From NCBI GenBank assembly GCA_027627225.1, contig CM051029.1, positions 19,206,656 to 19,270,655 of the forward strand: 64,000 bases of DNA, in the 5' to 3' direction. Made by a program: the position numbers and the translations under genes. The stretch comes from Congeria kusceri. Lineage: Eukaryota; Mollusca; Bivalvia; Myida; Dreissenidae. Below, one piece after another: positions 47,029 through 58,786 of this stretch (its first letter is position 1; each line of letters begins with the position of its first letter). The notes beneath the pieces were generated by a model. That model searched no databases, was not told the DNA's origin, and saw nothing but the letters and a program-made list of their open reading frames with translations.

Positions 47029-47400
47029 ACGGTGGCATGTATACGGAGGCATAGAGGTGACATGCTTGTTTTTTTTTATAATTATGGGGAACGACATAAT
47101 AACTCTTGGCCACGACCTAATAACTCGTGTTCACGTCTTAATAACTAATGGCCACGTCTTAATACTTAGCTAGTTTTGTTAATTCATGGGCCACGACAAT
47201 AATTCCTTACCACGACTTATTTCCTCTTGGTCACAACATAATAACTCGTGGCCACGTCTTAATAACTCTTGGTCACGACTTCAGATTTAGCTATTTTATA
47301 ATTCGAGTTAAAAAGTCGCGGCGACGAGTAATTATGTCTTATCCACGAGTTATTTTGTCGTGGCCAAGAGTTATTATATCGCGGCCACAAGTTATCTCAA
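47029..47400. mobile_element. Foldback transposon, 3'-truncated copy in A2
   Basis: Begins at the same flank (AAAATCAT, 47021) with ACGGTGGCAT and AGGCATAGAGGTGACATG. It contains a smaller, more diverged set of TCGTGGCCACGA-type repeats and ends without the right terminal repeat. It shares its site with the A1 copy, so it was inserted once before A was duplicated. Confidence 0.75.
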
Positions 47401-47427
47401 TTTATTTCTAATGTATTTTTCTTTCAG

Positions 47428-48170
47428 ACAATTTCCGAAGTGACACATATTTCAGAGTCAGTTAAAATCCAGTTACCGTATTGTCAGTAAAAATGCAAAC
47501 TATTCTGGAACAAATGAAGAAGCTTCTGAATAATTGTGAGACCAGCATTCATACTGTGAATATGAGCAATACATGGTGGAAGGAATTCTTCGGCAATTAT
47601 TTCCCATTTTAGCCGTATAGCACTTACAAGGAAACACATGAGCCCGAGCAAGAAATTTCAGATAAAATGCGTCATAAAATTAATTCCATATTAAATGAAT
47701 TTGAAACACATGAACCTGAGCAAGACATTGTGGAAGAGATTCGTCAGAAATCAATTATATTGTAGATGAATTTGAAAAACATGAACCTGGTCAAGACATT
47801 GTCAAAGAAATGAGTCAACAAATAAATTCCATTTTGAGAAGAATTTGAAACACAGGAAGCAGATCAAGACATTGTAAAAGAAATGCGTCAGAAAAATAAT
47901 TCCATGTAAGATGAATTTGAGTAGAGCACTGTGAAGGAAATGAAAAGATACTCTGACAATTATGTAAGTTTCTCGCAAGTCAAATATTAACAACTGCATC
48001 AGGCTTCCGGATAAATTGAAAAGACTTCCTGTAGCAGCACTTGACGTTGGTGGAAAGAGCACGAAGGTACAATGATAAATTGTTGGGGCAAAAAATACAG
48101 TCTAAATCATGTTCGTAAAGAACTGTGTTCGGAATGGAATTTCAATATGTAAGGTTATGAATATTAAAAA
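47428..48170 (+). pseudogene. TRIM-like remnant, copy A2
   Basis: Acceptor-like TTTTTCTTTCAG at 47417-47428, then a decayed run of EEMRQKINSILDEFETHEPE-type repeats (47640-47960) with many single-base indels, and GCATCAGGCTTCCGGATAAA (47994). No open frame of useful length survives, making this the most decayed copy. Confidence 0.45.
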
Positions 48171-48508
48171 TACCGTTCTAAAAATACCATGTCTAAAACA
48201 TGTTCCTAGAGAACTGTGTTCGGAATGGAATGTCAATATGTAAGGTTATGCATATTAATTATCGGTATTGTTTTAAAACTTACATATATATTGCCTTTAA
48301 TTATTTCCCAGTATTTTGACTCTGTGCATAATCTGAACGCCTGTTTAGGCTTTAGAAGGGTTGAACATATTTTTTGACCTAGATCACAGAACAAGGTATA
48401 GCACTTACAAGGAAAGACATGAACCCGAGCTGTATATTGTAGAAGAAATGCGTCCGAAAATAAATTCCATTTCAGATTAATTCGAAACACATGAACATGA
48501 GCAAGACT

Positions 48509-48768
48509 TCACCTCGTGCAGCTGTTCCTTCAGACGTTCATCTGGAACGTTGTCCGTATTCACATCACTTAGATCCAACGTGTTTTCAGGACTCTCTGAC
48601 AATGTTCTATACACTGGAATACACGGACAGAATATGGTAGGGAAAGTGATATGAGTTTTGATTGGTGTGCACTTTGGTCGAATCGTTTTTGATCGAATAG
48701 GTATACCCGCTGTATATGGATCCGAAATCAAACCCAGCCACTGCCAAGAATGTGTTGCTATGAGGCAT
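48509..48768 (-). pseudogene. HSPA12 remnant, N-to-C fusion, copy A2
   Basis: ATG at 48768: MPHSNTFLAVAGFDFGSIYS then GYTYSIKNDSTKVHTNQNSY, followed after the joint by CIPVYRTLSESPENTLDLSD and VNTDNVPDERLKEQLHEV in a shifted frame. This copy shows most clearly that the second half is the HSPA12 C-terminus. Confidence 0.75.
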
Positions 48769-48996
48769 GGTGAGGCGATGTTCTGCTAAGTAGGCCTCTG
48801 AAATATATTGGGATATTGTATTTATATTATAATATTAAAATAGACATTGCGGATTTTTTAGGACGCAACTATTAATGTTCATGTTGATTTGTTTTGAGAA
48901 AAATGTAGTCATTTTCTTAAAATGGTTGCGGGACTAATAGTCTTGTCCATTAACGAGAAATTTGTTGATTGTGCTTCCCTATTCATGGTGTTATAT

Positions 48997-49081
48997 CGAT
49001 GGGTCAGCGCAAAACTATGTTAAGTCTATATAGTTATATAGTCTATATAGTCATATAGCATAGTTTTGCACTGAGCCATCG
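48997..49081. mobile_element. Hairpin MITE, copy in A2
   Basis: Same ends and site as 36838-36905 (CGATGGGTCAGCGCAAAACT; AGTTTTGCACTGAGCCATCG). A 17-bp internal duplication of TATATAGTC-type sequence makes it 85 bp. Confidence 0.8.
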
Positions 49082-49469
49082 AAATGTGAATTGCAGACAC
49101 GATTTCGATTTCTTTAGAAACTGGCCTACATTAATGTAAAAGCATTTTGTATGATTTAAATTAACATAAATTTTATAGTGTTTAAAGGGGCGTAATTGTA
49201 TGACTCCACCAAGTCCCAACTGTCGCAACAATTACATGTAAGTTTATTAAAATTAAAACAGCAGTTTAATTTAAATTTGAAACTTATGCGTAATTGTTGT
49301 AAAGTGAGAAACCGCAAGCATGTCAAATACGCTTGTATTTTATGAATATAATGTATAATAACGTGCACTGTTAAATAAGGAAATGTCTGTTGCAGATATT
49401 GTATAGTCAAATTCTATTTTTATCTTTTTTACATGTTGTTCTATTGCAAAAAAAAAATCAAATTATTAT

Positions 49470-49560
49470 CTACAAAAAGGCGCAATCGTAGAGATGACAG
49501 CTCTAAAATATAAATATTTATTTTCGTTGACTCAAACCTTACACGTTGTTCTATTATTAT
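49470..49560 (+). mobile_element. Decayed copy of the hammerhead-like insert, A2
   Basis: TACAAAAAGGCGCAATCGTA has lost most of the ribozyme-like core but keeps the GGCGCAA loop, the GAGATGACAGCTCTAAAATA body and the GTTGACTCAAACC end, at the site used in B1 and B2. Confidence 0.45.
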
Positions 49561-50739
49561 TAGTTAATCGACCGTACGCTCTGTTTGCATAAACACACGG
49601 TCATATGATTGTTTGGAAATACCACGTTCATGGTATCCCAAATGCAGGTGTCTCCAAAATAATGACTGACATAATTGCCATATTTAGCCACTTATATTTC
49701 ACTGAAAACAATAATTTACCTATTAAAACATTTTGTAACTGGATAAATGCTCTTACTTTAATGTTCGTAATTAAAATCAGAAAAAAAAGAAATAAAATAG
49801 CTTATCATAAACATTACCTGTATTCGAATACTTATCACTGCCAAACGTTGCTGCCGATTCCATATATGGCTGAAAAAAAGGAATCTCTTTCAAACGTAGA
49901 TGAAGATTAAATGAAATATTAGCACCTTGGAGTTGCATCATGTCCGAAATTAGAAATCAGTACATTGAAAGCAGATCTCAAAAACTGAATTTATATAGAA
50001 ATAAAAGAATCTATAGAGGTAATCGTATACGCTAACCATGCGACATGTATATAAATAAGATATTTAAATTATTTGTTGTTTACGAAGTACCAAACCAGCT
50101 TACACTCTGCGTGCACGAATAGAATACTTCACTTTTAATATCAAAGTTATTGTACATTAATAACCTTCGGCATATCACACCAACGAAACTCAAAATTGCA
50201 ATGATGTCAATTAGATCACTTCTCATTTCCATTTCAGATATTCACTCTGAATATAAACTGAATGCATGCTTAAACTTGGGAACAGATGAGCTTTTTAATT
50301 ATCGTTGATTGTAATCAAATTATATTTCGTTCGTATGCTATGTCATTGTCATGTTTTTTACACTTTACATAGGCTAATGGGAAACCATTTTGGGTTTAGT
50401 GGGAAAATCAAACTATCTGGTTTCCCAAAACTCCTCACAGTTGTCTCCCTAGCTACTCTTTAAGTTAAACAAGGGAGATCACTGTTAGCAGGTTGGGCAA
50501 TGTACATGCATTAAACTGTTTAAAAATTATGTAAATATGAACGCTAGAGCTACAGAGTATAGAACTTTGTTACTTTCAGCATAACCACATCATATTTCAT
50601 TTCAAGGGTGGGCATTGAAAACATTATCTTTCGAATGGCGCATATTAAAATTCACCTTCACAATTCTTTCATTCAGTGTTATATTAACAGTGGTAATCAT
50701 ATGATTGTTACACGTTCAACAAGAGCCGTATTTATCCTT

Positions 50740-50940
50740 GAAGTATGTTGATCAGTAAAACATTCAGTCAGTTAACTGCGTTTGTCAGTGAATAGTAGTT
50801 ATCAGTGAACAATGCTATTAATGAACAGACTTTATTATAGATATGTGTTTATCAGTGAACTATGTGTATCACCAAACCGTGTTTATCATTAATTCGTTAT
50901 ATCAGTGATCATTGTTTATCAGTGATTTCCGGCTTTTCCT
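50740..50940. repeat. TTATCAGTGAAC-type short tandem repeat (unit A2)
   Basis: Units such as GTTATCAGTGAACAATG and GTTTATCAGTGAACTATG, about 20 bp each, degenerate. Confidence 0.6.
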
Positions 50941-51699
50941 ACTAATTAGCATGCACACAATTCATTTTGGTTAACGTTTTTAAGAAATGGTCTTACTGAT
51001 TTCATCAGAAAAGAAAATAGTCGCTAAATCGTCATTCCTTTATTTGTTTTATAATATTTGATAAACCAGTAAACCAGTATTCATAAACATTTCATTTAAT
51101 AAATACGTAAAGCAATATAGGTATGGATTGCCGTTAAATAATACAGAGCTTTTCGAAAATTGTAAGTTCGGTACCAACTCAGGCAGTGTTCACGTGATCT
51201 TTCCTATAGGACTAATTGTACTCGTTGTACTCAGAAAACGGGCTTAATATGCATTAATAAGCACCATGCTTTCTACACACTCGAACTCAAAAAATAGATT
51301 TAAATAAGAACCGTGGTTTTTCAGTATGTTTGCAATAATTTATATATGTGAAATGAACTAGGACACAAACTGCAATTACCGTTTTATTCCTATGTAGGGA
51401 ATGCATACAGTAATAAAACATAAATTTCAACAATATTTGCCAAAACAAAGAAATTTGTGCTGTCACTATTTCGCAAACAATTACACTCAAGTCATATACA
51501 TACTTGAATGTGTATACCAACGTGTAAAATATTCAGCGTAAGAGTTTGTTTTTTTTCGAAATGGATGTTGAGTGCTTCTAATGTATTAACATGGGCGTGC
51601 CATCCACATTTTACAAGCTTTAAAAAAGAATGCTAATATATTTGGTTTAATTTTAATACAAATCGACCACAATTGTATAATATTTTTGTATTTCATATA

Positions 51700-52905
51700 G
51701 TGCATCGAAGTGACACTCATTACTGTATCATTTAAAAAACAGTCAATTGACTTTCAGCAGCTGTCAGTAAAAATGGAAACTATACTGGAGTAAATAAGGA
51801 AGCTTCAGTATAATTCCGAGACCAGCCGTGAACATGACCAATTAATGTGGGACGAATGCTTTAACCATTATTTCCCACTTTAGCCGTATAGCACTTAGGA
51901 AACACATGAACCTGATCAAGACATTAAAGAACAAATGCGTCAGGAAATAAATTCTATTTCAGATGCATTTGAGAAAAGCATGAGAAATGCGTCAGAAAAT
52001 CTGTTCTATTTTAGATGAATTTAATAATAGCACTGTGAAGGAAATGAAATATACACTGATGTCAGTGTCTGCAAGCTTCTCGCAAGTCAAATATTAAAAA
52101 CTGCATCAGGCTTCGAAATAAATTGAAACGACTTTGTGTAGCAGCACAGTACATTGGTGAACAGAGCAAAAAGGAACTATCATTTAGATCCAAGATGAAT
52201 TGTCTGGTCGATCAATACAGTCTGAATCAATTTTTGAAGAGAAAATCAAACGATCACATCTAATTTCAATATTTAAGGTTATGAGTAGTTACTATCGATA
52301 TTGTTTTAAAACTTAATTATGTATTGTATTGTATTATTTCCAATTATTTGGACTCTGAAAATAAACTGAACGCAAGTTTAGGCTGCAGAGAGGTTGAACA
52401 GATTCAGTGTCGTATATCACAGAACAAGGTAAATCACTTACACGGAAACACATGAACCTGAACAAGACATTGAGAAGAAATGCGCCAGAAAATAAATTCC
52501 ATTTTAGATGAATTTGAAACACGTGAACTTGAGCAAAACATTGTAGAAAAATTGCGTCAGAAAATAAATTCTATTTCAGATGCATTTGAGAAAAGCAGGA
52601 GAAATGCGTCAGGAAATCAATTCCATTTTAGATGAATTTGATAAAAGCTCTGTGAAGGAAATGAAAGATACACAATGTCAGCGTCTGCAAGCTTCTCGCA
52701 AGTCAAATATTAACAACTGTATCAGGCTTCGGGATAAATTGAAACGACATCCTGTAGCTTCACTGCACATTGGATGAAAAGAGCAAGAAGGTACTATCCT
52801 TTATAGCCATGATCAATAGTTAGGACAACAACAACAAAAACACAAAAAAACAACTACAACAAAACAAGAGTCTAAATCATTCTTGAAGTGAACTGTGTTC
52901 AGAAT
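51700..52905 (+). pseudogene. TRIM-like remnant, copy B2
   Basis: Repeats recognisable at 51895-52095 and 52445-52710 (EEMRQKINSILDEF-type, NSSVKEMKDT-like). From 52670 a frame reads SNINNCIRLRDKLKRHPVAS and then LHIG before a stop, the best preserved example of the post-coil block. Multiple indels; no RING or B-box. Confidence 0.5.
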
Positions 52906-53206
52906 GGAAGTTCATTAAAATTCCGAACAGAAACGTCTCCTCGTGTAGATGATCCTTCATTGATTCATCTGGAAGGTTGTCCGTATTCACATCACTTAGA
53001 CACAAATGGGATCAGTCGTGTTTTCAGGACTCGGTTACATTGTTCTATACACTGATCTACATGGCCAGAACACGGTAGAAAAAGTCGTTTGAGTTTTCGT
53101 TGGTGAGCACTTTGGTCTGATCGGTTTTTGGTCGAATAGGCGTAAAGGTGCATGTGGTTCCGAAATGAAACGCAGCCACTACCTTGAATGTTTTGCTATG
53201 GGGCAT
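52905..53206 (-). pseudogene. HSPA12 remnant, N-to-C fusion, copy B2
   Basis: ATG at 53206, with MPHSKTFKVVAAFHFGTT and the same lesions as copy B1, followed by the same fused C-terminus. The shared lesions show the fusion and decay came before the B1/B2 duplication. Confidence 0.7.
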
Positions 53207-53784
53207 GGTGAGGCTATGTTCTGCTGAGTAGGCCTCTGAAATATATTGGAATATTGTATTTATATTATCATATTATACCCATTGTTGAATTTCTAAATGG
53301 CAATTATTAATGTTGATACTTATATATCTTGAGCAAAATGTAGTAAAATTCTTAATAATTAAAATTGTTGCGTGAATAATAGTCAAGAAAGTTGTTGATT
53401 GTCCTTCCCTATGCATAGTGTTATATGTGGATTGCAGAAACGATTCCGATTGCATTAGAAATTGTCTAATATTACTGTAAAACTTAATGTCTATGTTTTT
53501 AATTTGTATAAATATTATATTGTTTAAAGGCGCGTAATTGTATGACTCCACCATGTCCAAGCCCGCGCAATAATTGCATGTAAGGAAATTTAAGTTTAAA
53601 ACAGCATTTTAACTTATTTGTAACTTAAGCGTTATCGTTGGAAAATGCAAAATGCATGTCTAATACGCTCGTATTTATATGAATATCATGTATAATAACG
53701 TGCATAGTTAATTCAGCAAATATCTGTTGCATATATTGAATAGACAATTTTTGTTTTATCTTTCTTTACATGTTGTTCTGTTAA

Positions 53785-53885
53785 AAAAAAAATCAAATCA
53801 TTATCTTGAAAACGGCGCAAGCCGAAACGTTGAGATGGCAGTTCTAAAATAGATACACGTTTTTTGTTGATTCAAACCATGCTTG
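53785..53885 (+). mobile_element. Hammerhead-like insert, copy in B2
   Basis: CTTGAAAACGGCGCAAGCCG followed by AAACGTT (from 53805), then the body shared with 43212-43312. The final C of the GAAACGTC box has become T. Confidence 0.5.
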
Positions 53886-55119
53886 CTGTTTTCTTATAAT
53901 ATGTAAACGAAGTTAATCGACCGTATGCTCCATTTGTATAAATATACGGCCATATGTTCGTTTGGAAATACCAGGTACATGGTTTCCCTAATTCTGGTGT
54001 CTCCGAAAATAGAACTGACATAATTATATTATTATGCAACTTGAATTTAACAGAAAACATAACAAATTATAGTAAATTAAATCTTTGTGCAACATAATAA
54101 ATATTCGTAATTTAACGTTCGTAATTAAATTCTGCACAACTTGCAAAAAAGTAATGAAATAGCATATCATAAACATTACCTTTTTTTGAATACTAATCAC
54201 TGCCAAACTTTGCTTGCGGCTCCATATATGAAGATTAAATGCAATATTAGCACCTTGGAGTTATATCATGTCCGTAAGTAGAAATAGTATATTTAAAACA
54301 AATCTCATACACTCATCGTATCTATAGTCATGTTGTCGTGTGACATTGAATACTATTTAAACAAACAAAAATCACTTACCTGTACGTTCATGTCTATTTT
54401 CCCCTTCTGTATTTCTAAAGTAGTATCTTATCAAATCGACACTTTTAAAATTATTGTCCCTTTTCGGGGCTGAATATAAACTGAATATAAACAGAATGCA
54501 CGTTAAGACTGCTAGAGTGGGTGAACTTATTGAGTGCCGAAGATCATAGAACGAATTATTATATTGATGTGCATATCGGTACATGTATTTTCTATGGTTT
54601 CCCAGTTTATGGGAACATATTCATAGGCTAATGGGAAACCATTTTAGTGTTAGTAGGAAAACCAAAAATCAAAACTATCTGGGTTTCCGATAACTCCACA
54701 CGGTTGTCTCTTCTGCTACTCTACATTAACGTTTAGATCACTGTGACGACTACCGCGTCTTCCCATTAACTTACCTTTACGCAAATCCTTATAGCGATGG
54801 GTTTTGAGATATTTAGAATTTTGTTGATTAAATACGATAATTACAATTATTATCATTATATCGCCTCTGCAATCATTTTAATATGAACATGAAAGATATA
54901 AAGCATATTTGTGTCTATCAGCGTAAGATCATACTTTATTTCATAACTGGTCATATAAACCATTTTATATTAATATTGGCGCATATTAATAAACCACTTA
55001 ACCGGTCCTACATTCATTACAGTATGAACGCAACGCTGGTAAAATGTTAACTGTAATTGTTTCAATTGCAATTAATGATAAACGATTGATATGCGTTCAA
55101 CAAGCTCCATGTTCATTAG

Positions 55120-55650
55120 TGAAGCACGTTTATCAGTTAACCGTATTTGTTAGACAGTCATATTTATCAGTGAATCTTGTTTATCAGTGAACCTTTTTAT
55201 CAGTAACCCGTGTTTATCAGAGAACCGTGTTTATTAGTAAACTATGTTTATCAATAAACCGTCTTTATCAAAGAACCGTGTTTATCAGTGAACTATGTTT
55301 ATCAGTAAACCGTATTTTTCCGATAGTCATATTTATCAGAGAATCGTGTTTATCAGTGACATATGTTTATCATTAAACCGTATTTGTCAGAGAACCGTGT
55401 TTATCAGTGAATTATTGTTATATGTAAACCGTGTTTATGTTTGAACCGGGTTTATCAGTGAACTATGTTTATCTCTAAACCGTGTTTATCATAGAGCCGT
55501 GTTAATCAGTTAGCCAAGTTTATCAGTAAACGGTTTCTATCTATTAACCGTGTTTGTAAGTGAACTATTTAAATGTGTGATATGTTTTTATCAGTAATTA
55601 TTGTTTATCAATTATCGGTTTTTATCAGCTATTCGCGTTTATCAGTGATG
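55120..55650. repeat. Expanded GTTTATCAGTGAACCGT tandem repeat
   Basis: About 25 degenerate units of roughly 20 bp (GTTTATCAGTAAACCGT, GTTTATCAGAGAACCGT). It is the longest version of the repeat seen at the end of every unit. Confidence 0.75.
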
Positions 55651-55659
55651 TTTGAGATT

Positions 55660-57200
55660 TCCAACTAATTAGTAATTACACAATTATCAGTATATTGGTC
55701 GCTTTTAAAACACGATTATTGGTCCAATGAAATCACAATAAGTACCGTCCAATTATCATTCCGTTCATTATATTCTGAATATTTCATACTAGTTCTTATT
55801 AAACTTTAATGTATAATTAAATATATATAAGCATTGATTGCAATCGGAAAATCTTTAGATTCAATGGCAACTCAGGAAGCGATAAAATCGTCTATCTTCT
55901 TTGGAACCCAGTACTGGTTCTACCCATGTAACGGTATCAAAAATACGTTCATTAGCATTTTTCTGTATACATAAAATCAAGTTTAAAAAATAGACAAAAA
56001 TAAATGTTAAATCAGTGTGCTTCCAATGAATAATCAGTGTAACAATAAGCGAAGACAGACACTGCAATTACCGTTTTATTAGTGTGTATTGCATACACAG
56101 GGTAATAAACATTAATAACAACAATATTTTCAAGAACAACAGTGTTGCAAAAACAAGAGATAAACTGATGAACTATCCTTGAGTGTAACAATATAATTTG
56201 AATTATTTACAGAAATGTATAGGTAAATTAAAATACGAGACAATAACAAGGTAACCTTAATGAACACGTAGATAATTATGCAATGTTTTCAAAACGGAAA
56301 GCCAATTCTTAGGACACACCATCTAATTATCGATGAGTTATGCACTTTTCGAGATCAGAAAGAATGAGATTAGTTATATATTAGCATTGATTTGGAATCA
56401 CACACGAGAATCAGTAAAAACAAAACCAGTTATATGAAACGCCTTCTTCAGCGTTATACACCCATAGGCACTTCTAACTAGATATTCGCTTAATCAGTTG
56501 TAACTTTTGTATTTTAAGCCCAAATTTCTCTAAACTTTACAAGAAAAGAAAATAATATATAAAATGTCAATGTACTTAATTTCCTTTATCTAAATTTTTC
56601 TTTTCATAAAAAAAACCCCCAAAAATAAAACATAATATAGAAACAAATATTCGCAAAAATGCAAATACGAAATAAAGATAATTTCAGTGTTTGAAATAAG
56701 GAGCAAATATTTCCTTTATTTTTCTTTTGTTTTAATTTACAATCGTTAAAAATGATAATTTAGTAAATCTCAATCTAAATAAATAAAAAATGTATCTCGT
56801 AATAATTACTCCACACCTAAGTACGTGGAATGCTGTCTCTGACATAGCAATGGCGCTTCCTGTATACTGCAAAGTAGCCCTCTCCAGGTTTTGCCCTTAA
56901 CATTGTAAACTCCTCCCTAACTGTTTTCAACGGATTAATTTACATTTATCAAATATCACAAACTGATCAGAAGTTTACAACGTGCTTCTTTGTGTAAACT
57001 AGGTTGAACGTTAGTCACGAGATATCCAAGTATACTGATACGATAAAATTGCAGAATAACTGGCACATGATTGCCATTTTTTCATCTAACACCTATTCTT
57101 CATTGTGGGATGTTGCTATGCAGGAAATAATTGATGTCAAATGTTATTTTGGTTGGAATGTCCTTGTTAAACACTTTGATTATAAACTGCATCGAATTTA
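55660..57200. other. Spacer without recognised genes
   Basis: AT-rich sequence. It contains the partial fifth unit start (55830-56110) and an A-rich region (56.5-56.8 kb). A 65-codon plus-strand frame at 57004-57201 has no motif and I do not treat it as a gene. Confidence 0.4.
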
Positions 57201-57880
57201 AAGCAACTCGAAATCGAACCTATGTGCATTTGGTCCCACGAGAAAATTAAGTGTGAAGGAGTATGAATAATTTCATAATCTGAATGTTCAAAAGTTCAAA
57301 TTTGATCGTGTTCTCAAACTTGGTATTGTTTAACATCTTTATTGAAATCGTGTGCTCAGCAATTTGTGAGTTTTATGCGAACATAATAGCATATGCGACT
57401 GGTACATTCGAGCGGTCATCTAGTTTTGCTACAAACTAAATAGAGAATTTTGTATGCGACTGGTACATTGCTATCATGTGTTCAGCAACTCGAAATACAC
57501 ACAGAATTGCTATGTCACATCGTGATTGTTGAATAAAACTTTTTGTAACATAGCTTGGTTGCTTTTTGTGTCTAGCAACTCAAAATCGAACCTATGGGCA
57601 TTTGGTCCATCGAGAAAGTGTGTAGGTATGATACTCTGCAATTGACACTGGTACATTGCAATCATGTGCTCAGCAACTCGAAATCGACACTAGTGGTGTT
57701 TGGTCCCACCCGATTAAGCGTTTGAGAATGTTTTTGTCATGGCACAGCAGGATGATGGGTATTTCAACTTAGCAGCGAGTATTTTCGCAACTCTAAATCG
57801 ACCCTAGTGGTGTTTGGTCTCAGTAAGCGTTAAAGTATGTTTTTGTCATGGCATTTCAACTAAGCAGCGAGTATTTGTGT
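57200..57880. repeat. Interspersed repeat GCAACTCGAAATCGAACCTA
   Basis: Four related stretches near 57204, 57574, 57675 and 57787 share GCAACTC[GT]AAATCGA[AC]C and a following TTTGGTC block. They are spaced irregularly (about 100-370 bp), so this is a degenerate higher-order repeat rather than a simple satellite. Confidence 0.55.
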
Positions 57881-57884
57881 TATA

Positions 57885-57959
57885 ACCAGAACCGGGACTT
57901 GCACCCAGATCTCTTCTCCCTCGAAGAAGGAAAAGCGTTCTGCTTTAAACTATTCTGAT
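57885..57959 (-). tRNA. tRNA-like sequence (probable tRNA pseudogene or SINE head)
   Basis: On the minus strand a 7-bp acceptor stem (ATCAGAA with TTCTGGT), TA at positions 8-9, a D-arm (GTTT with GAAC), and a T-arm CTGGG-TGCAAGT-CCCGG with a 7-nt loop, in 75 nt. The middle has CTTCT-TCGAGGG-AGAAG, a 5-bp stem and 7-nt loop, but it is preceded by about six extra bases and lacks T at position 33. The anticodon arm is therefore not normal. A-box and B-box-like sequences could still drive Pol III. Confidence 0.35.
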
Positions 57960-58017
57960 GTTGCAAACACGTTCATACAAGCTGCAGAGTCAAGTATTTC
58001 GAATTGATTTCTGTGGA

Positions 58018-58090
58018 TTGGTGTCACTCAGCGTTTTGCACGGACTTGTGACCGTTCTTTTCACAAGGAAAAGAGTCGCTTTACCACCAA
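58018..58090. ncRNA. Folded motif, copy 1 (three-way junction)
   Basis: Outer stem TTGGTG/CACCAA, inner stem AGCG/CGCT, then two hairpins: ACGG-ACTTGTGA-CCGT and a CTTTTC-type arm closed by GAAAAG. On the minus strand it offers TGGTAAAGCGAC (A-box-like) and GGTCACAAGTCC (B-box-like). Whether it is transcribed is unknown. Confidence 0.4.
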
Positions 58091-58711
58091 AAAGATAGCT
58101 ATTGTTTGGTAAGACAGTACCTGTAGGCTTCATTTCTTGTTTGAACTTCTATGGTTTTTATTGTTCACAAACCATTGAGTTGTTGATTTGCAAATACGTT
58201 TGTAGCATATTGTTGAGTACAACACAAAACAGTTGCATGCTTGGCCGAAGGCGAACAATGAAATTTGCAGTTTTGATCTGAAATAGTTTTTTCCAACAGT
58301 TTCATACGCTGTACTAGTTGTGATAGTTTGATGAGAACCCAATGCTTGTTAATTTCATAACACAACATTGAGTCGCACAATTTCAGAGTGTGTTGCTGCT
58401 ATACGGCGAAAGTCATAACATTTGGTAAAACTGCTTCATATAGGTTTTTTTCATCGATTCACTTGCGCAATTTCAAGCCTTGATACGTTTAACATTTTAT
58501 GTTGATATTTCTCATTGCAAGACAAGATATACCTATGATGAGCCGTAGTGCTTGTAAATCTCAACGCAAGAAGTACCTAAAACGCAATGACTGTTAAAGC
58601 TTCATCGAAGCGCACAAGTTAATGGCCATAATCTGTAAAACTGCAGTATATAGTGTTTTTTTTCACCTCAACTCAAACGTAAATTTCTATGCTATGCTCT
58701 TGAAAGTTTTC

Positions 58712-58786
58712 GGGTGTCACTCGGCGTTTTCACGGACTTGTGACCGTTCCTCTTGTCTGAGCACAAGAGAAGTCGCCTTCCCACCC
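58712..58786. ncRNA. Folded motif, copy 2
   Basis: Same plan as copy 1 with different pairs: outer GGGTG/CACCC, inner GGCG/CGCC, hairpins ACGG/CCGT and CTCTTGT/ACAAGAG. Stems keep pairing while their bases differ from copy 1. Confidence 0.42.

Larger units (their letters stand above)
46620..51100. repeat. Unit A2 of the duplicated block
   Basis: Part order as in A1, including the foldback element (here truncated) and the hairpin MITE at the same sites. It lacks the tRNA-like hairpin at its start. Corresponding points of A1 and A2 lie about 12.1 kb apart (HSPA12 ATGs at 36624 and 48768). Confidence 0.75.
51110..55650. repeat. Unit B2 of the duplicated block
   Basis: Closest to B1; 52730-54300 is nearly identical to 42140-43720. 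It lacks the 1.41-kb internal duplication. A fragment of a fifth unit start follows near 55830 (AATCGGAAAATC, then GCAACTCAGGAAG). Confidence 0.75.

Noticed and set aside
57004..57201. 65-codon + frame
   Set aside because: No motif, no splice sites, and composition like the surrounding AT-rich DNA.
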